Notes under the pieces: generated by a model
What the model was told of the DNA's origin: nothing
Seen by the model: only the letters and a program-made list of their open reading frames with translations
The model's database searches: none
Made by a program: the position numbers and the translations under genes
Source of the DNA: Buchnera aphidicola (Takecallis taiwana)
Lineage (GTDB): Bacteria; Pseudomonadota; Gammaproteobacteria; Enterobacterales; Enterobacteriaceae
Length of the DNA stretch: 64,000 nt
Assembly (NCBI RefSeq): GCF_039355125.1
Contig: NZ_CP134979.1
Span: 288,890-352,889 of the forward strand
Reading direction: 5' to 3'
In this document: one piece after another, positions 1 to 10,771 of the stretch
How positions within the stretch are numbered: the stretch's first letter is position 1
Layout: each line of letters opens with the position of its first letter

Positions 1-1920
1 ATTTTTATTTTTATTTAAATTGTTAAACATATGGTGTACATCTATCGGTGGAATATTAGCTATTTTTTGTTTTTGTAACTGATTTTTTCGATATAATACG
101 ATTTCACGAGCTTGTTTTTCATGTTGCACGACATATACAATATCTCCACTAGAAGGTATACCAGATAATCCTAAAACTTCTACAGGAATTGATGGACCGG
201 CATCTTGTACTGAACAACCAAAAGGATCTTTCATGGAACGAACTTTTCCATAATATATACCACATAGTATACTATGACCTTGTTGTAATTTCCCCTCACG
301 AATTAATATAGTTGCTATTGGACCACGATATTTATCAAGACGAGCTTCAAGTATGACACCATTAGCCATACCATCTACTCTAGCAGAAAGTTCTAAGATT
401 TCAGCTTGTAATAATATCGCTTGTAATAATTCATCTACTCCTTGTCCAGTAACAGCAGAAATATTAATAAAAATTACTTCACCACCCCATTCTTCCGCCA
501 TAATATCAAACTTTAATAGTTCTTTTTTAATGCTTTCAGGATCTGCTTCTAGTTTATCAATTTTATTTATTGCTACTAATATTGGAACACCAGCTGATTT
601 TGCATGTTGAATCGCTTCTATAGTTTGAGGTTTTACACCGTCATCAGCTGCAACAACTAAAACTACAATATCAGTTACTTGCGCTCCGCGAGCACGCATT
701 GCTGTAAATGCAGCATGTCCGGGTGTATCTAAGAAAGTAATGAGCCCACCTTGTGTTTTTACACAATAAGCACCAATATGCTGAGTAATTCCACCAGATT
801 CATGAAGTGCAACCTTTGTAGAACGAATATAATCTAATAAAGATGTTTTACCATGATCTACATGACCCATTATTGTAACTACAGGAGGCCTATTTTTCTT
901 TAAGAATTTATGATTTAAATTGATACTTTCTTGTAACATTAATGTTTCTGAATTATTTTTTTGTTTTAAAACTGCTTCATGACCCATTTCTTCGATTATT
1001 AATTGCGCTGTTTCCTGATCAATAATCTGGTTTTCTGTAACTACATTACCCATACTCAAAATTTTTTCAATTAATTGTACAGTTTTAATAGACAATTTAT
1101 TTGCTAATTCAAGTATAGAAATGGTGTTATTAATGACAATTTTTTTTAATATATGTTTGTTTGGTTTGACAAAACCTTGACGTAATAAACGATATTGTTG
1201 ATTTTTTAAAATATTTTTATCATTATTATAGCTAGAAATATGATTTTTATTATTTATTTTTTCTTTTTTATTATCAATATTAATATTTTCTTCAACAATA
1301 TTATGTACAGCATCTAATTCATTCAAATTAACAATTTTTTTTAAATGATTTCCAGAAGATAACTTTTTATTCATAATTCTATTTGATGAGGTAATTTTAT
1401 TTTTTTTTACAGTATTGATAGTATTTTTTTTGTAATGTGTAGTATGTTTTACACTAATATTGTTTTTTGCAACAGTCGTATTAGATGCGTTAGTAAAATT
1501 ATTATTTTTATTACTAAGATTTACTTTTAAATGGATATTGTTATTAATAGAATTATTTTCATGAAATAATGCCGGTTTTTTATTATGAGATTTATTTAAT
1601 GATTCAGAGTATATTTCATGATCTACTTGGTGAACAGTATCAGGAGTAATATTTACCATCCGTTCTCTAGTATGTAAGGTATTGTATTCTTTAATATTTT
1701 GTATATCATGTAAAACATTCTGTCTATTATTTTTTTTACGTAAAATACGTAATGATAACTCATTTTTTGAAGATAAATAATGTAACAATAATTTTTTTTC
1801 TTGTACAGTTACGTAATCATTTTTATTTTTTATAATACCAATATTAGAAAAATTTTTTATTAATTCAGAAATCGTGATATTCATTTCATATGATAAAGCT
1901 TGTAACGTCATATTATTCAT
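1..1920 (-). CDS. infB: Translation initiation factor IF-2, 3' end cut by window edge
   Basis: IF-2 is the GTPase that brings initiator tRNA to the 30S subunit and promotes subunit joining. 640 codons are visible from ATG at 1920 to the window edge; the C-terminal C1/C2 tRNA-binding domains would lie beyond. The first ~50 residues resemble the IF2N domain ([18 protein letters not shown]). An Asn/Lys-rich low-complexity linker follows. The G domain begins near residue 350 with G1 GHVDHGKT, then DTPGHAAF and NKID. The start is supported by AAGGA five bases upstream. The order nusA-infB matches the E. coli nusA operon, but 151 bases separate the genes here. The linker is about 50 residues shorter before the G domain than in E. 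coli. Confidence 0.97.
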   Translation of the reverse strand, partial: MNNMTLQALSYEMNITISELIKNFSNIGIIKNKNDYVTVQEKKLLLHYLSSKNELSLRILRKKNNRQNVLHDIQNIKEYNTLHTRERMVNITPDTVHQVDHEIYSESLNKSHNKKPALFHENNSINNNIHLKVNLSNKNNNFTNASNTTVAKNNISVKHTTHYKKNTINTVKKNKITSSNRIMNKKLSSGNHLKKIVNLNELDAVHNIVEENINIDNKKEKINNKNHISSYNNDKNILKNQQYRLLRQGFVKPNKHILKKIVINNTISILELANKLSIKTVQLIEKILSMGNVVTENQIIDQETAQLIIEEMGHEAVLKQKNNSETLMLQESINLNHKFLKKNRPPVVTIMGHVDHGKTSLLDYIRSTKVALHESGGITQHIGAYCVKTQGGLITFLDTPGHAAFTAMRARGAQVTDIVVLVVAADDGVKPQTIEAIQHAKSAGVPILVAINKIDKLEADPESIKKELLKFDIMAEEWGGEVIFINISAVTGQGVDELLQAILLQAEILELSARVDGMANGVILEARLDKYRGPIATILIREGKLQQGHSILCGIYYGKVRSMKDPFGCSVQDAGPSIPVEVLGLSGIPSSGDIVYVVQHEKQAREIVLYRKNQLQKQKIANIPPIDVHHMFNNLNKNKN

Positions 1921-2071
1921 ATTATTCCTTATAATGTACATCAAATTTGTATCACAATAATATAACATAAGATATCATGATTAACAAAAGTATGTTATTA
2001 TATAATGTAATTATAATAATTTAATAAACTCTATTAGTATAAAAATCACAATATTATATAAATTGAGTATA

Positions 2072-3355
2072 CTATAAAAAAGAATGACAATTATTGATTA
2101 CTAATAAATTTGTTAAATAACTATCTGACTGTTCTTGTAAAATGTTTACCACATTAGCATTGATACCTTGAATCTTGATTAATTTATTATACGGAGTACA
2201 TATTAATTCCGGCAAAGAAGAAAACCCCGCATATATTAATATATTAACAATTCTACTATTTACATTTAAACATTGATTAAATATATTACGAATCTTATTT
2301 ATTTTAATATTATTTTTACTATTTACATCATTTGCGGCCATAATGTTTAATTCCCATCCACTTAATTGTGCTGCTAATCTCACGTTTTGACCATTTCTAC
2401 CAATCGCCTGTGCTAAATTTTTAGAATCTACTACAAGATCCATAGCATGTATGTTTTCATGAACAATTACAGAATCTACATGTATTGGAGACATAGCATT
2501 TATTACAAACTGCGCGGGATCATTACTCCATAAAATAACATCAATTCTTTCTCCACTCATTTCTCCTGATACAGATTGTACTCGTGCACCACGCATACCA
2601 ACACATGCACCAACTGGATCTATTGTTGTATTATTTGCTTTAACAGCAACTTTAGCACGTAATCCAGGATCTCGAGCAACAGCTTGAATTGTGATAATTT
2701 TTTGATTAATCTCTGGCACTTCAATACGAAATAATTCAACTAACATTTCACCTCGTGAACGACTAATAAATAACTGTATGCCATTCGCTGTTGACCGTAT
2801 TTCATATAATACTCCACGTATACGATCTCCAATACTAAATTTTTCTTTAGGTAACATATCCCGTCTTAAAATAATACCCTCAATAGAATTCCCCAAATCT
2901 AAAATCATAAAATCACGATTAATTTTTTTTACTGTGCTCTGAATGATTTTACCCTTATATTCATGGAATTTATTCGACATCATTAATAATTCTGCTTCTC
3001 TTACTTTTTTAATAATAATTTTTTTTGCTTCTTGAGTAGAAATTCGATCAAAATTGATTGATGTAATTATATTTTCTACAAATTCACCAATTTGTACTGC
3101 TGGATTATCAACACGTGCTTTTATTAAAGAAATTTCTCTTTCAGGATTAATAACATGATTTACAACAGTCCATCTACGATACGTATTTAAAATTCCACTT
3201 GATCGATCAATATTGACTCTAACATCAATATCATAAGTATATTGTTTTTTTGTTGCTATTGTTAAAGCAAGTTCTAACGCTTCAAATATTTTTTCACGAG
3301 GTAAAGATTTTTCACGAGATACTAACTCAACTACAGATAAAATTTCGATATTCAT
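2072..3355 (-). CDS. nusA: Transcription elongation/antitermination factor NusA, lacking the second acidic repeat
   Basis: NusA binds RNA polymerase and nascent RNA and controls pausing, termination and antitermination. The start is set at ATG 3355 ([13 protein letters not shown]), aligned with the E. coli N terminus and preceded by GGGGG eight bases upstream; an in-frame TTG at 3370 adds only five residues. The 427 residues hold the polymerase-binding N domain, an S1 domain (from about [11 protein letters not shown]) and two KH domains (GMRGARVQ and [13 protein letters not shown]). A single AR-type helix-hairpin repeat follows, ending in a short tail. E. coli NusA has 495 residues and two such repeats, so AR2 is missing. 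rimP and metY, which precede nusA in E. coli, are absent. Confidence 0.96.
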   Translation of the reverse strand: MNIEILSVVELVSREKSLPREKIFEALELALTIATKKQYTYDIDVRVNIDRSSGILNTYRRWTVVNHVINPEREISLIKARVDNPAVQIGEFVENIITSINFDRISTQEAKKIIIKKVREAELLMMSNKFHEYKGKIIQSTVKKINRDFMILDLGNSIEGIILRRDMLPKEKFSIGDRIRGVLYEIRSTANGIQLFISRSRGEMLVELFRIEVPEINQKIITIQAVARDPGLRAKVAVKANNTTIDPVGACVGMRGARVQSVSGEMSGERIDVILWSNDPAQFVINAMSPIHVDSVIVHENIHAMDLVVDSKNLAQAIGRNGQNVRLAAQLSGWELNIMAANDVNSKNNIKINKIRNIFNQCLNVNSRIVNILIYAGFSSLPELICTPYNKLIKIQGINANVVNILQEQSDSYLTNLLVINNCHSFL

Positions 3356-3466
3356 TACATCAACCCCCAAGATATTTAATATCTTGATAAAATATTATAT
3401 TCCATATTTGTAGCAAACAAAATAATATCAATATGTTAAAAAAGATTATATAAAAATATTTTATTA

Positions 3467-3549
3467 TACCGAGAGTGGGATTTGAACCCACATGCTATAA
3501 AAGCACTATCCCCTCAAGATAGCGTGTCTACCAGTTTCACCATCTCGGC
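3467..3549 (-). tRNA. leuU: tRNA-Leu (anticodon GAG)
   Basis: On the minus strand the sequence folds as a class II tRNA. The acceptor GCCGAGA pairs with TCTCGGT, the anticodon loop is TTGAGGG (anticodon GAG), a long variable arm is present and the T loop is TTCAAAT. The 3' CCA is not encoded; the discriminator A is followed by TAATAA. The position between secG and nusA equals E. coli leuU, which supports the identity. Confidence 0.96.
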
Positions 3550-3619
3550 AAAATATAATTTGTAATTATTTAAAATAAGTCATTTATACAATTACTATAT
3601 TCAAAATTACTACATATGA

Positions 3620-3847
3620 TTAAACATCAAAAATACAAATAATAATACTCAGTATGAAAAATAACACGATAAAGATTTTAGTTGCTGTATTTAACCAAGA
3701 ATCGCGATAAATAAAATTCAATATACTAAACCTAGTATTATACTTACTAAAATTATATAAATCATTATAATTTGCAGGATTTAACATAATTAGAGTTATT
3801 AAAATAAAACAAACAATAATAAATATACAAAAAATTAATTTATACAT
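3620..3847 (-). CDS. secG: Preprotein translocase subunit SecG, C-terminally short
   Basis: SecG is the small auxiliary subunit of the SecYEG inner-membrane channel. The 75-residue product starts MYKLIFCIFIIVCFILITLIML, matching the E. coli pattern MYEALLVVFLIV...LIML, and has two hydrophobic segments (about 3-22 and 55-73) joined by a polar loop. E. coli SecG has 110 residues; here the protein ends right after the second membrane segment. The Gly-rich middle loop is replaced by Asn, Tyr and Phe. Position next to tRNA-Leu(GAG) matches E. coli secG-leuU. The sequence is weakly conserved, so the call rests on size, topology, N-terminal motif and location. Confidence 0.85.
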   Translation of the reverse strand: MYKLIFCIFIIVCFILITLIMLNPANYNDLYNFSKYNTRFSILNFIYRDSWLNTATKIFIVLFFILSIIICIFDV

Positions 3848-3916
3848 ATAGCCTATTTATCCTAAAAATTTAAAAAATGATAAAAATCATAATATTACAA
3901 TAATATGTAAAATATT

Positions 3917-3953
3917 TACCTACTATTACTATAATTTCAAATAATAGTAGGTA
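3917..3953 (-). terminator. 12-bp inverted repeat downstream of ftsH, likely terminator
   Basis: TACCTACTATTA (3917-3928) and TAATAGTAGGTA (3942-3953) form a perfect 12-bp stem with a 13-base loop. On the minus strand the hairpin lies 112 bases after the ftsH stop and is followed by AATATTTTACAT, which is moderately U-rich. It sits where E. coli carries folP and glmM, so transcription from ftsH probably ends here before secG. The rest of 3848-4065 holds nothing recognisable. Confidence 0.55.
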
Positions 3954-4065
3954 TTCACTTATTCAACATATTAATAATAAATAATACGATATTATATCAA
4001 TATTTATATATATGGTTAATATGCTAAATCAAAAAATTTGTATTTTATTCAAAAATATATAAAAA

Positions 4066-5913
4066 TTAAACATTTTTATCAGTACAATGATCCCAATTGA
4101 TCGGTTTTCTGACAGTTTTTCGATTCATTAAATCATCAATTTGCATAGCATCTATTGTTTCATATTTCATTAATGCATCTTTCATAGCATGTAAAATGTC
4201 TAAATTCTCTTTTAATAATTTTTTTGCTCGATGATAGTTTTTTTCAATTAAGATTTTAATTTCCTGATCAATAATACTCGCTGTAATATCAGATATATGT
4301 TTTGTATTAGAAAACGTGTTATTAAAAATGTTATTATCATCTTCAGTTGTATAGAATAATGGACCTAATTTTTCTGAAAAGCCCCATTTTGTTACCATAT
4401 TTCTAGCTAAATTTGTTGCAATTTTAATATCATTAACTGATCCAGTAGAAACCTTTTGTGCACCATAAATGATTTCTTCAGCTAAACGACCACCATATAA
4501 TGTTGATATTTGACTTTCTATTTTTTCTCTACTTAAACTGATAATATCAGATTCAGGTAAAAAAAATGTTACTCCTAAAGCACGACCTCTGGGTACAATA
4601 GTAACTTTATGTGCTGGATCATGTTCAGGTACTAATCTTCCGATAATCACATGACCTGATTCATGATATGCTGTAAATTCTTTTTGTGATTCTGTCATAA
4701 TCATAGAACGTCTTTCACAACCAATTAAGATCTTATCTTTTGCTTGTTCGAAATCTGACATTGAAACAACTGTTTGATTAGAACGAGCAGCACACAATGC
4801 GGATTCATTAACTAAATTTGATAAATCAGCTCCAGAAAAACCAGGAGTACCACGCGCAATAATCATAGTATCAACATCAGAAGATAACGGAACATTTTTC
4901 ATATGTACTTGTAAAATCTTTTCCCTACCCCTAATATCAGGTAATGATACTATAACATGCCGATCGAAGCGACCCGGCCTCAATAATGCTGAATCTAAAA
5001 CATCTGGTCTATTAGTTGCAGCAATTAAAATAATACCTTCATTACCTTCAAAACCATCCATTTCAACTAACATCTGATTCAATGTTTGTTCGCGTTCATC
5101 ATTACCCCCGCCAAATGCACTACCACGTTGTCGTCCTACCGCATCAATCTCGTCAATAAAAATTATACAAGGAGCAATTTTACGCGCATGTTTAAAGACA
5201 TCACGTACACGAGATGCACCCACTCCAACAAACATCTCAACAAAATCTGAACCAGATAATGTTAAAAATGATACTTTTGCTTCTCCTGCAATAGCTTTTG
5301 CTAATAATGTCTTCCCGGTACCAGGAGGTCCAATCATTAATATACCTTTTGGAATCTTACCACCTAATTTTTGAAATTTTTTAGGTTCTTTTAAATATTC
5401 AACTAATTCACTTACTTCTTCCTTAGCTTCATCACATCCTGCAACATCTGAAAAAGTAATTTTAATTTTTTTATCAGAAAATATACGTGTTTTGCTTTTT
5501 CCAAAAGAATTGATTCCTTTACCAACATTATTCTTAACTTGTCTCATAAAATAAAACCAAACACCAATCAATAATAATGTAGGAAACCAAGATATAAATA
5601 TTGAAAATAAAATACTTTTCTGTTGGGGCGGAATTCCGGATACAATAATATTTTTTGATAATAACTTATTTAATAATTTTGCATCATGCATAGGAATATA
5701 AGTTGTATATTTGCTATTATTCTTTTTAATAAAATTAATATAATTTCCATTAATTCGTACTTTCTTAACTTCATTTTTATTAATTATAGATAAAAAAGTA
5801 GTATAATCAGTATTATGTATTTTTTTGCTCTTAATATTAAAACCAATTAAAGCAAAAATACAACAAATAAATATTACTAACCAAAATAATGAATTTTTAA
5901 CTATATTACGCAA
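4066..5913 (-). CDS. ftsH: ATP-dependent zinc metalloprotease FtsH
   Basis: FtsH is a membrane-anchored AAA protease that degrades unassembled membrane proteins and short-lived regulators. The 615 residues show two membrane segments (about 8-26 and 101-122) and Walker A GPPGTGKT at 195-202. Walker B with FIDEIDAVG lies near 252-260, the second region of homology near [18 protein letters not shown], and the zinc motif HESGH at 417-421. E. coli FtsH has 644 residues; the extra C-terminal tail is shortened. The start is TTG at 5913: no ATG in frame would keep the first membrane segment, and GAGGT lies seven bases upstream. rlmE precedes it with 25 bases between, as in E. coli. Confidence 0.97.
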   Translation of the reverse strand: MRNIVKNSLFWLVIFICCIFALIGFNIKSKKIHNTDYTTFLSIINKNEVKKVRINGNYINFIKKNNSKYTTYIPMHDAKLLNKLLSKNIIVSGIPPQQKSILFSIFISWFPTLLLIGVWFYFMRQVKNNVGKGINSFGKSKTRIFSDKKIKITFSDVAGCDEAKEEVSELVEYLKEPKKFQKLGGKIPKGILMIGPPGTGKTLLAKAIAGEAKVSFLTLSGSDFVEMFVGVGASRVRDVFKHARKIAPCIIFIDEIDAVGRQRGSAFGGGNDEREQTLNQMLVEMDGFEGNEGIILIAATNRPDVLDSALLRPGRFDRHVIVSLPDIRGREKILQVHMKNVPLSSDVDTMIIARGTPGFSGADLSNLVNESALCAARSNQTVVSMSDFEQAKDKILIGCERRSMIMTESQKEFTAYHESGHVIIGRLVPEHDPAHKVTIVPRGRALGVTFFLPESDIISLSREKIESQISTLYGGRLAEEIIYGAQKVSTGSVNDIKIATNLARNMVTKWGFSEKLGPLFYTTEDDNNIFNNTFSNTKHISDITASIIDQEIKILIEKNYHRAKKLLKENLDILHAMKDALMKYETIDAMQIDDLMNRKTVRKPINWDHCTDKNV

Positions 5914-5920
5914 GACATTG

Positions 5921-5925
5921 ACCTC
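5921..5925 (-). promoter_or_regulatory. Ribosome binding site deciding the TTG start of ftsH
   Basis: GAGGT on the minus strand, seven bases before TTG at 5913-5911. An ATG five bases upstream (5918-5916) is out of frame and runs into TAG after five codons. The site therefore supports the TTG as the real ftsH start. Confidence 0.6.
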
Positions 5926-5938
5926 AGTACGATGATAA

Positions 5939-6565
5939 TTATTTTTTAAAATCCCGTGCTAAAATAAAGACTTCACGAGAATGATTACGTGAAGCATTCG
6001 GTTTACAAATTTTTATTGTATTAAAAAAAAATCCTAATTTATTTAAAAAATCTAAAAAACCTAATCCCTGAAAAACTTTAACTAACAATGTACCTTTTTG
6101 ATATAATGTTAACATAGCTATTTTCATTGCTAGTTTAGCTAAAGTCAAAGATTTAGGAATATCTATAGACGGTATACCAGTGATATTTGGTGACATATCC
6201 GACATTACTAAATGAATTTTTTTATTTTTAATACGATTTAATATTTTAGAAAATATTTCTTCTTTTAAAATATTACCCTGAAGAAAATATACTCCAGGAA
6301 TTGGAGACATAGTATTAATGTCACAAGATATAATATGTCCATTTCTACCAATTATATTAATAGCATATTTTGACCAACTTCCGGGAGCAGATCCTAAGTC
6401 AATAACATTCATACCACGATAAAATAAACAATATTTTAGATGTATATCATGTAATTTAAACCATGCCCGGGAACGTAAATTATTCAGACGTGCGGATTTT
6501 ACAAAATGATCTTTAAAATTACGTTTTAACCATCGTATTGAACTATAAGAATGTTTTTTTTTCAT
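5939..6565 (-). CDS. rlmE: 23S rRNA 2'-O-ribose U2552 methyltransferase RlmE (FtsJ/RrmJ)
   Basis: RlmE methylates U2552 in the A loop of 23S rRNA late in 50S assembly, using S-adenosylmethionine. The start is placed at ATG 6565 ([15 protein letters not shown]), which gives 208 residues against 209 in E. coli; the longer open frame upstream (to GTG 6673) has no family similarity. The SAM-binding loop is [13 protein letters not shown]. The K-D-K-E catalytic set is visible in RAWFKL, MSDMSPN, VKVFQG and SREVF. No clear ribosome binding site precedes the ATG. It is followed by ftsH, the E. coli arrangement; yhbY, divergent from rlmE in E. coli, is missing. Confidence 0.95.
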   Translation of the reverse strand: MKKKHSYSSIRWLKRNFKDHFVKSARLNNLRSRAWFKLHDIHLKYCLFYRGMNVIDLGSAPGSWSKYAINIIGRNGHIISCDINTMSPIPGVYFLQGNILKEEIFSKILNRIKNKKIHLVMSDMSPNITGIPSIDIPKSLTLAKLAMKIAMLTLYQKGTLLVKVFQGLGFLDFLNKLGFFFNTIKICKPNASRNHSREVFILARDFKK

Positions 6566-6711
6566 GTAAATTATTTGATAAAATGATTTATTTATTATAT
6601 TTACAATAAATTCAATATTTTTAATTATAACATTGCAATACGGTATTCGTATGAAAAATATTACATTTAACACTTATAATAAAAAATGTAATGTATTTTA
6701 AAAAAATCTTT

Positions 6712-7188
6712 TTAAATATATTGTATATTTAATATTTTATATACAATTATTCCAGAAGGCGTATCAACTTCCACAATATCTAATACTTTTTTACCAATTA
6801 AACTTCTTGCGATAGGTGAATTAATTGAAATTAAACCATCTTTAAAATTTGATTCATCGTCACCTACAATACAAAAAATAAATTCTTTATTTGAATGTAT
6901 ATTTAATATATTTACAGTAGATCCAAACACTACTTTACCATTAAAAGTAATATTTTTAATATCAATAACTTGAGCATGATACAATTTTGACTCAATATCT
7001 TTAATACGTTTTTCACAAAATGCTTGTTCTTCTCTAGCTGCATGATACTCTGCATTCTCTTTAAGATCACCATGTTTTCTTGATTCAGAAATTGCATAAA
7101 TAATTTTTGGTCTAATAACATTTTTTAAATGTTTTAATTCTAAATGTAATTTCTCATAACCCTTAACTGTCATTGGAACTTTATTCAT
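6712..7188 (-). CDS. greA: Transcript cleavage factor GreA
   Basis: GreA enters the secondary channel of backtracked RNA polymerase and stimulates RNA cleavage. The 158 residues equal the E. coli length. The N-terminal coiled-coil hairpin carries the tip motif [15 protein letters not shown] with the catalytic acidic residues Asp and Glu (D41/E44 in E. coli). The C-terminal FKBP-like domain contains ISVNSPIAR-type sequence ([14 protein letters not shown]). AAGGGA lies about ten bases before the ATG at 7188. It heads the minus-strand block greA-rlmE-ftsH. No greB is seen in this window. Confidence 0.97.
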   Translation of the reverse strand: MNKVPMTVKGYEKLHLELKHLKNVIRPKIIYAISESRKHGDLKENAEYHAAREEQAFCEKRIKDIESKLYHAQVIDIKNITFNGKVVFGSTVNILNIHSNKEFIFCIVGDDESNFKDGLISINSPIARSLIGKKVLDIVEVDTPSGIIVYKILNIQYI

Positions 7189-7338
7189 AAAGTATGATTC
7201 CCTTATTGTAAAACATATTATTAAATTTAATATATTGTTATTTTAATGACTGTATTAATATACAAAATATACAAAATTATTTAATATTATTATACATGCA
7301 TGATGTATTCATAAAATATATAAACAATTTTAAATCAA

Positions 7339-7353
7339 ATCTTATGATAAGAT
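7339..7353. repeat. 15-bp palindrome upstream of ibaG
   Basis: ATCTTAT-G-ATAAGAT is a perfect palindrome around a central G, 45 bases before the ibaG start and inside the 210-base divergent region between greA and ibaG. It could be an operator or a stem in the leader. At this base composition chance remains a real possibility. No other structure was recognised in 7189-7398. Confidence 0.3.
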
Positions 7354-7398
7354 AAAGATCTATCAATATAACAATTACTAAATAATGCAAATAAAAAT

Positions 7399-7659
7399 AT
7401 GAATAATAATAATATTAAACTACATATTAAAAAACACGTACAACTAGACAAAATATATCTGAAAGGCGATCAAAACCATATACATATTATTGCAATTGGA
7501 AATATTTTTAATGGATTAAAACAAATTTCAAGACAAAAATTAATTTATCAACCATTAACAACATACATTATCAATAAAAAAATTCACGCCGTAACAATCG
7601 ATACATTTACTCCAACAGAATGGGAAAAAGAAAATATATATGTTAATGATTATTCATAA
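7399..7659 (+). CDS. ibaG: BolA-family iron-sulfur/acid stress protein IbaG (YrbA)
   Basis: IbaG is a small BolA-family protein that works with monothiol glutaredoxins in iron-sulfur cluster handling. The 86 residues align with E. coli IbaG (84-89 residues): KIYLKGDQNHIHIIAIGNIF matches VHVSGDGSHFQVIAVGELF. KIHAVTIDTFTPTEW matches RIHAVSIKAYTPAEW, including the conserved histidine. No good ribosome binding site precedes the ATG. In E. coli ibaG is followed by murA, sfsB and ispB before rplU; here those genes are gone and a 212-base AT-rich gap precedes rplU. Confidence 0.93.
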   Translation: MNNNNIKLHIKKHVQLDKIYLKGDQNHIHIIAIGNIFNGLKQISRQKLIYQPLTTYIINKKIHAVTIDTFTPTEWEKENIYVNDYS

Positions 7660-7871
7660 TCTTAATATACAACGTAATTATATAATATGATATTTTAATA
7701 ATATGATATAAACTAAATATATTATCAATCATATTGAAGAATATTAAAACATTTATATATATTAAATAAAACTAAAATTATATTTTTTAATATTTTATAT
7801 AGATTTCATACTTATGGAAAATAATTTTAATTCCTTGAATTACAAAAAATTCATTATTAACAGGAGTATTT

Positions 7872-8186
7872 ATGTACGTAATATTTGCGCATGGAGGAAA
7901 ACAATATCAAGCACAAAAAGGACAAATTATAAAATTAGAAAAAGTTAACAGCGAAACAGGTGTTAAATTACATATAGATAATATTTTAATGATAGTTGAT
8001 AAAAACAATATACAAATAGGAAAACCTCATGTCATGAATAGCAGTATAGTTAGCCAAATTATACGGCATGGCAGAAAAAAAAAGGTTCAAATTATTAAAT
8101 TTAAAAGAAGAAAACACTATAAAAAACAACAAGGACATCGTCAATATTTCACAGAAATAAAAATTATTGATATTATTACTACATAA
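7872..8186 (+). CDS. rplU: 50S ribosomal protein L21
   Basis: L21 binds 23S rRNA in the large subunit. The 104 residues (103 in E. coli) begin [18 protein letters not shown], the standard MYAVFQSGGKQHRV pattern, and the C terminus carries [28 protein letters not shown] lies six bases before the ATG. It is cotranscribed with rpmA, 26 bases downstream, the universal rplU-rpmA pair. Confidence 0.98.
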   Translation: MYVIFAHGGKQYQAQKGQIIKLEKVNSETGVKLHIDNILMIVDKNNIQIGKPHVMNSSIVSQIIRHGRKKKVQIIKFKRRKHYKKQQGHRQYFTEIKIIDIITT

Positions 8187-8212
8187 TAAGTTATACTATA
8201 CAGGAAAAAAAA

Positions 8213-8470
8213 ATGGCACAGAAAAAAGCTGGCGGTTCCACTAGAAATGGACGTGATTCACACGCTAAGCGACTTGGTATTAAGAAATTTGGAGGAGAAT
8301 ATGTACTTTCTGGATCAATTATTATTAAACAAAGAGGCACAAAATTTCATCCGGGACATAATACAAAATTAGGCAAAGATCATACAATATTTGCAATTCA
8401 AAACGGACGAGTAAAATTCGAAAAAAAAGGTTTAAAAAATAAAAAATATATAAGTATCACAACTGAATAA
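8213..8470 (+). CDS. rpmA: 50S ribosomal protein L27
   Basis: L27 reaches the peptidyl-transferase centre with its N terminus. The 85 residues match E. coli in length, beginning [16 protein letters not shown]. The N-terminal AHKKAGGS motif is present with Gln for His at position 3. AGGA is placed eight bases before the ATG. It is followed by obgE after a 119-base gap holding a hairpin; yhbE, which lies between them in E. coli, is absent. Confidence 0.98.
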   Translation: MAQKKAGGSTRNGRDSHAKRLGIKKFGGEYVLSGSIIIKQRGTKFHPGHNTKLGKDHTIFAIQNGRVKFEKKGLKNKKYISITTE

Positions 8471-8500
8471 AATAATAAAATAAAACTTTTTAAATGTATA

Positions 8501-8531
8501 TTACTCCTTTATTAAAAATAATAAAGGGTAA
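8501..8531. terminator. Hairpin between rpmA and obgE
   Basis: TTACTCCTTTATT (8501-8513) can pair with AATAAAGGGTAA (8520-8531), leaving one bulged base. It starts 30 bases after the rpmA stop and has no U tract behind it, so it is either a weak terminator/attenuator or a transcript-stabilising stem. Confidence 0.35.
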
Positions 8532-8589
8532 TGACTAAATGATAATTATATTACAAAATTTGAAAATTATTATTTAAGAGATATATTAA

Positions 8590-9624
<1,035 letters not shown>

Positions 9625-9662
9625 ATTATAACATGTATGTAAGATATGCATATCATAAAATA

Positions 9663-9691
9663 AAATCCGGATATTAATCCATTCCGGATTT
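9663..9691 (-). terminator. Hairpin terminator between convergent obgE and rpsI
   Basis: AAATCCGGA (9663-9671) and TCCGGATTT (9683-9691) form a perfect 9-bp stem with an 11-base loop, among the most GC-rich stems in any intergenic region here. On the minus strand it is followed by TATTTTATG after the closing T run, so it fits a rho-independent terminator for rplM-rpsI. It could also stop obgE transcripts from the other side. Confidence 0.7.
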
Positions 9692-9723
9692 AAAAATATG
9701 TATATTATACAAAAATAGACATA

Positions 9724-10116
9724 TTATCGTTTAGAAAATTGTGGTTTTTTTCTTGCTTTTCGCAATCCCACTTTTTTTCTTTCAACTTGACGAGAATCTC
9801 GTGTTAAGAAACCGGATTTTCTCAAAAGTAATCTAAAAGTTTCATCATATTCAATTAAAGAACGCGCAATCCCTTGTCGAATAGCTCCAGCCTGTCCAGA
9901 CATCCCTCCGCCTTTTACAGTAATATAAAAATTAAATTTATTTAGCATATTTGTTATTTTTAACGGTTGTAAAATAATCATACGAGCAGTTTCAACAGGA
10001 AAATATTTTAAAAAATCTTGTTTGTTAATAATAATATTACCAATTCCAAATTTACAAAATATTCGTGCGGAAGAACTTTTTCGACGTCCAGTAGCATAAT
10101 TTTGATAATGATTCAT
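9724..10116 (-). CDS. rpsI: 30S ribosomal protein S9
   Basis: S9 sits in the 30S head and its C-terminal tail contacts P-site tRNA. The 130 residues equal the E. coli length. [11 protein letters not shown] lies near the N terminus, [19 protein letters not shown] in the middle, and the basic tail ends KKPQFSKR, with the terminal Ser-Lys-Arg that touches tRNA. GGAA precedes the ATG by nine bases. It lies 16 bases after rplM, the conserved rplM-rpsI pair. Confidence 0.98.
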   Translation of the reverse strand: MNHYQNYATGRRKSSSARIFCKFGIGNIIINKQDFLKYFPVETARMIILQPLKITNMLNKFNFYITVKGGGMSGQAGAIRQGIARSLIEYDETFRLLLRKSGFLTRDSRQVERKKVGLRKARKKPQFSKR

Positions 10117-10132
10117 AACATATATTCCAAAG

Positions 10133-10561
10133 TTAAAAATTTAAGAATGTTGGATTTTGTGCATTATGTTTATGTAACTCATCGGCATAAACTTTCAATT
10201 TTTTTAACATAGCACGACCTAACGGTCCTTTTGGTAACATTCCCTGCACAGCAAGTTTAATAATTTGAGATGGATTTTGTAATAATAAATTTTGAAAAGA
10301 TATTTTTTTAATACCTCCGATATATCCAGTATGTCGATAATAAATTTTATTTAACTGTTTATTACCAGTCACAATAATATTTTTCGCATTAATAACAATA
10401 ATAAAATCTCCAGTATCCACATGAGGTGTATATTGAACTTTATGTTTACCTTTTAAATAATGAGCAAGTTTTGATGAAAATCGACCTAATATTTTATTTG
10501 TGGCATCTACATAGTACCAATTTTTTTGTGCATTATTTATAGTTGCGACAAAACTTTTCAT
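10133..10561 (-). CDS. rplM: 50S ribosomal protein L13
   Basis: L13 is an early-assembling large-subunit protein. The 142 residues equal the E. coli length. It shows [19 protein letters not shown] at the N terminus, [13 protein letters not shown], and [18 protein letters not shown] near the C terminus. AGGA lies seven to eight bases before ATG at 10561. It is the first gene of a two-gene operon with rpsI, ended by the hairpin at 9663-9691. Confidence 0.98.
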   Translation of the reverse strand: MKSFVATINNAQKNWYYVDATNKILGRFSSKLAHYLKGKHKVQYTPHVDTGDFIIVINAKNIIVTGNKQLNKIYYRHTGYIGGIKKISFQNLLLQNPSQIIKLAVQGMLPKGPLGRAMLKKLKVYADELHKHNAQNPTFLNF

Positions 10562-10771
10562 ATATATATCCTAAATTCATTGGAAAAATTTTACAAATTA
10601 AATTATAATCAACACTTTTAACAAAATTAAGGTATGTTATAATTCACGATAATAATTTAAAAAACAAAATACAACTATAATGTATAAATATTTTTATATA
10701 TCTAAAAATAAATTTTAATTCAATTTGTAATAATATAATATACTTACTTTAAAAAATACGGTATTGTGATC

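Noticed and set aside
353-610. Plus-strand open frame of 85 codons opposite infB.
   Set aside because: It lies entirely within the G domain of IF-2, whose motifs are clear on the other strand; it is a shadow frame.
6566-6673. N-terminal extension of 36 codons on rlmE.
   Set aside because: The E. coli protein aligns from the ATG at 6565. The extension is low-complexity AT-rich translation with no family similarity.
10680-10718. Twelve-codon frame before pheA with three Tyr and two Phe codons, suggestive of a pheL-type leader peptide.
   Set aside because: No ribosome binding site and no alternative GC-rich hairpins follow it. TAT and TTT codons are expected by chance at this base composition.
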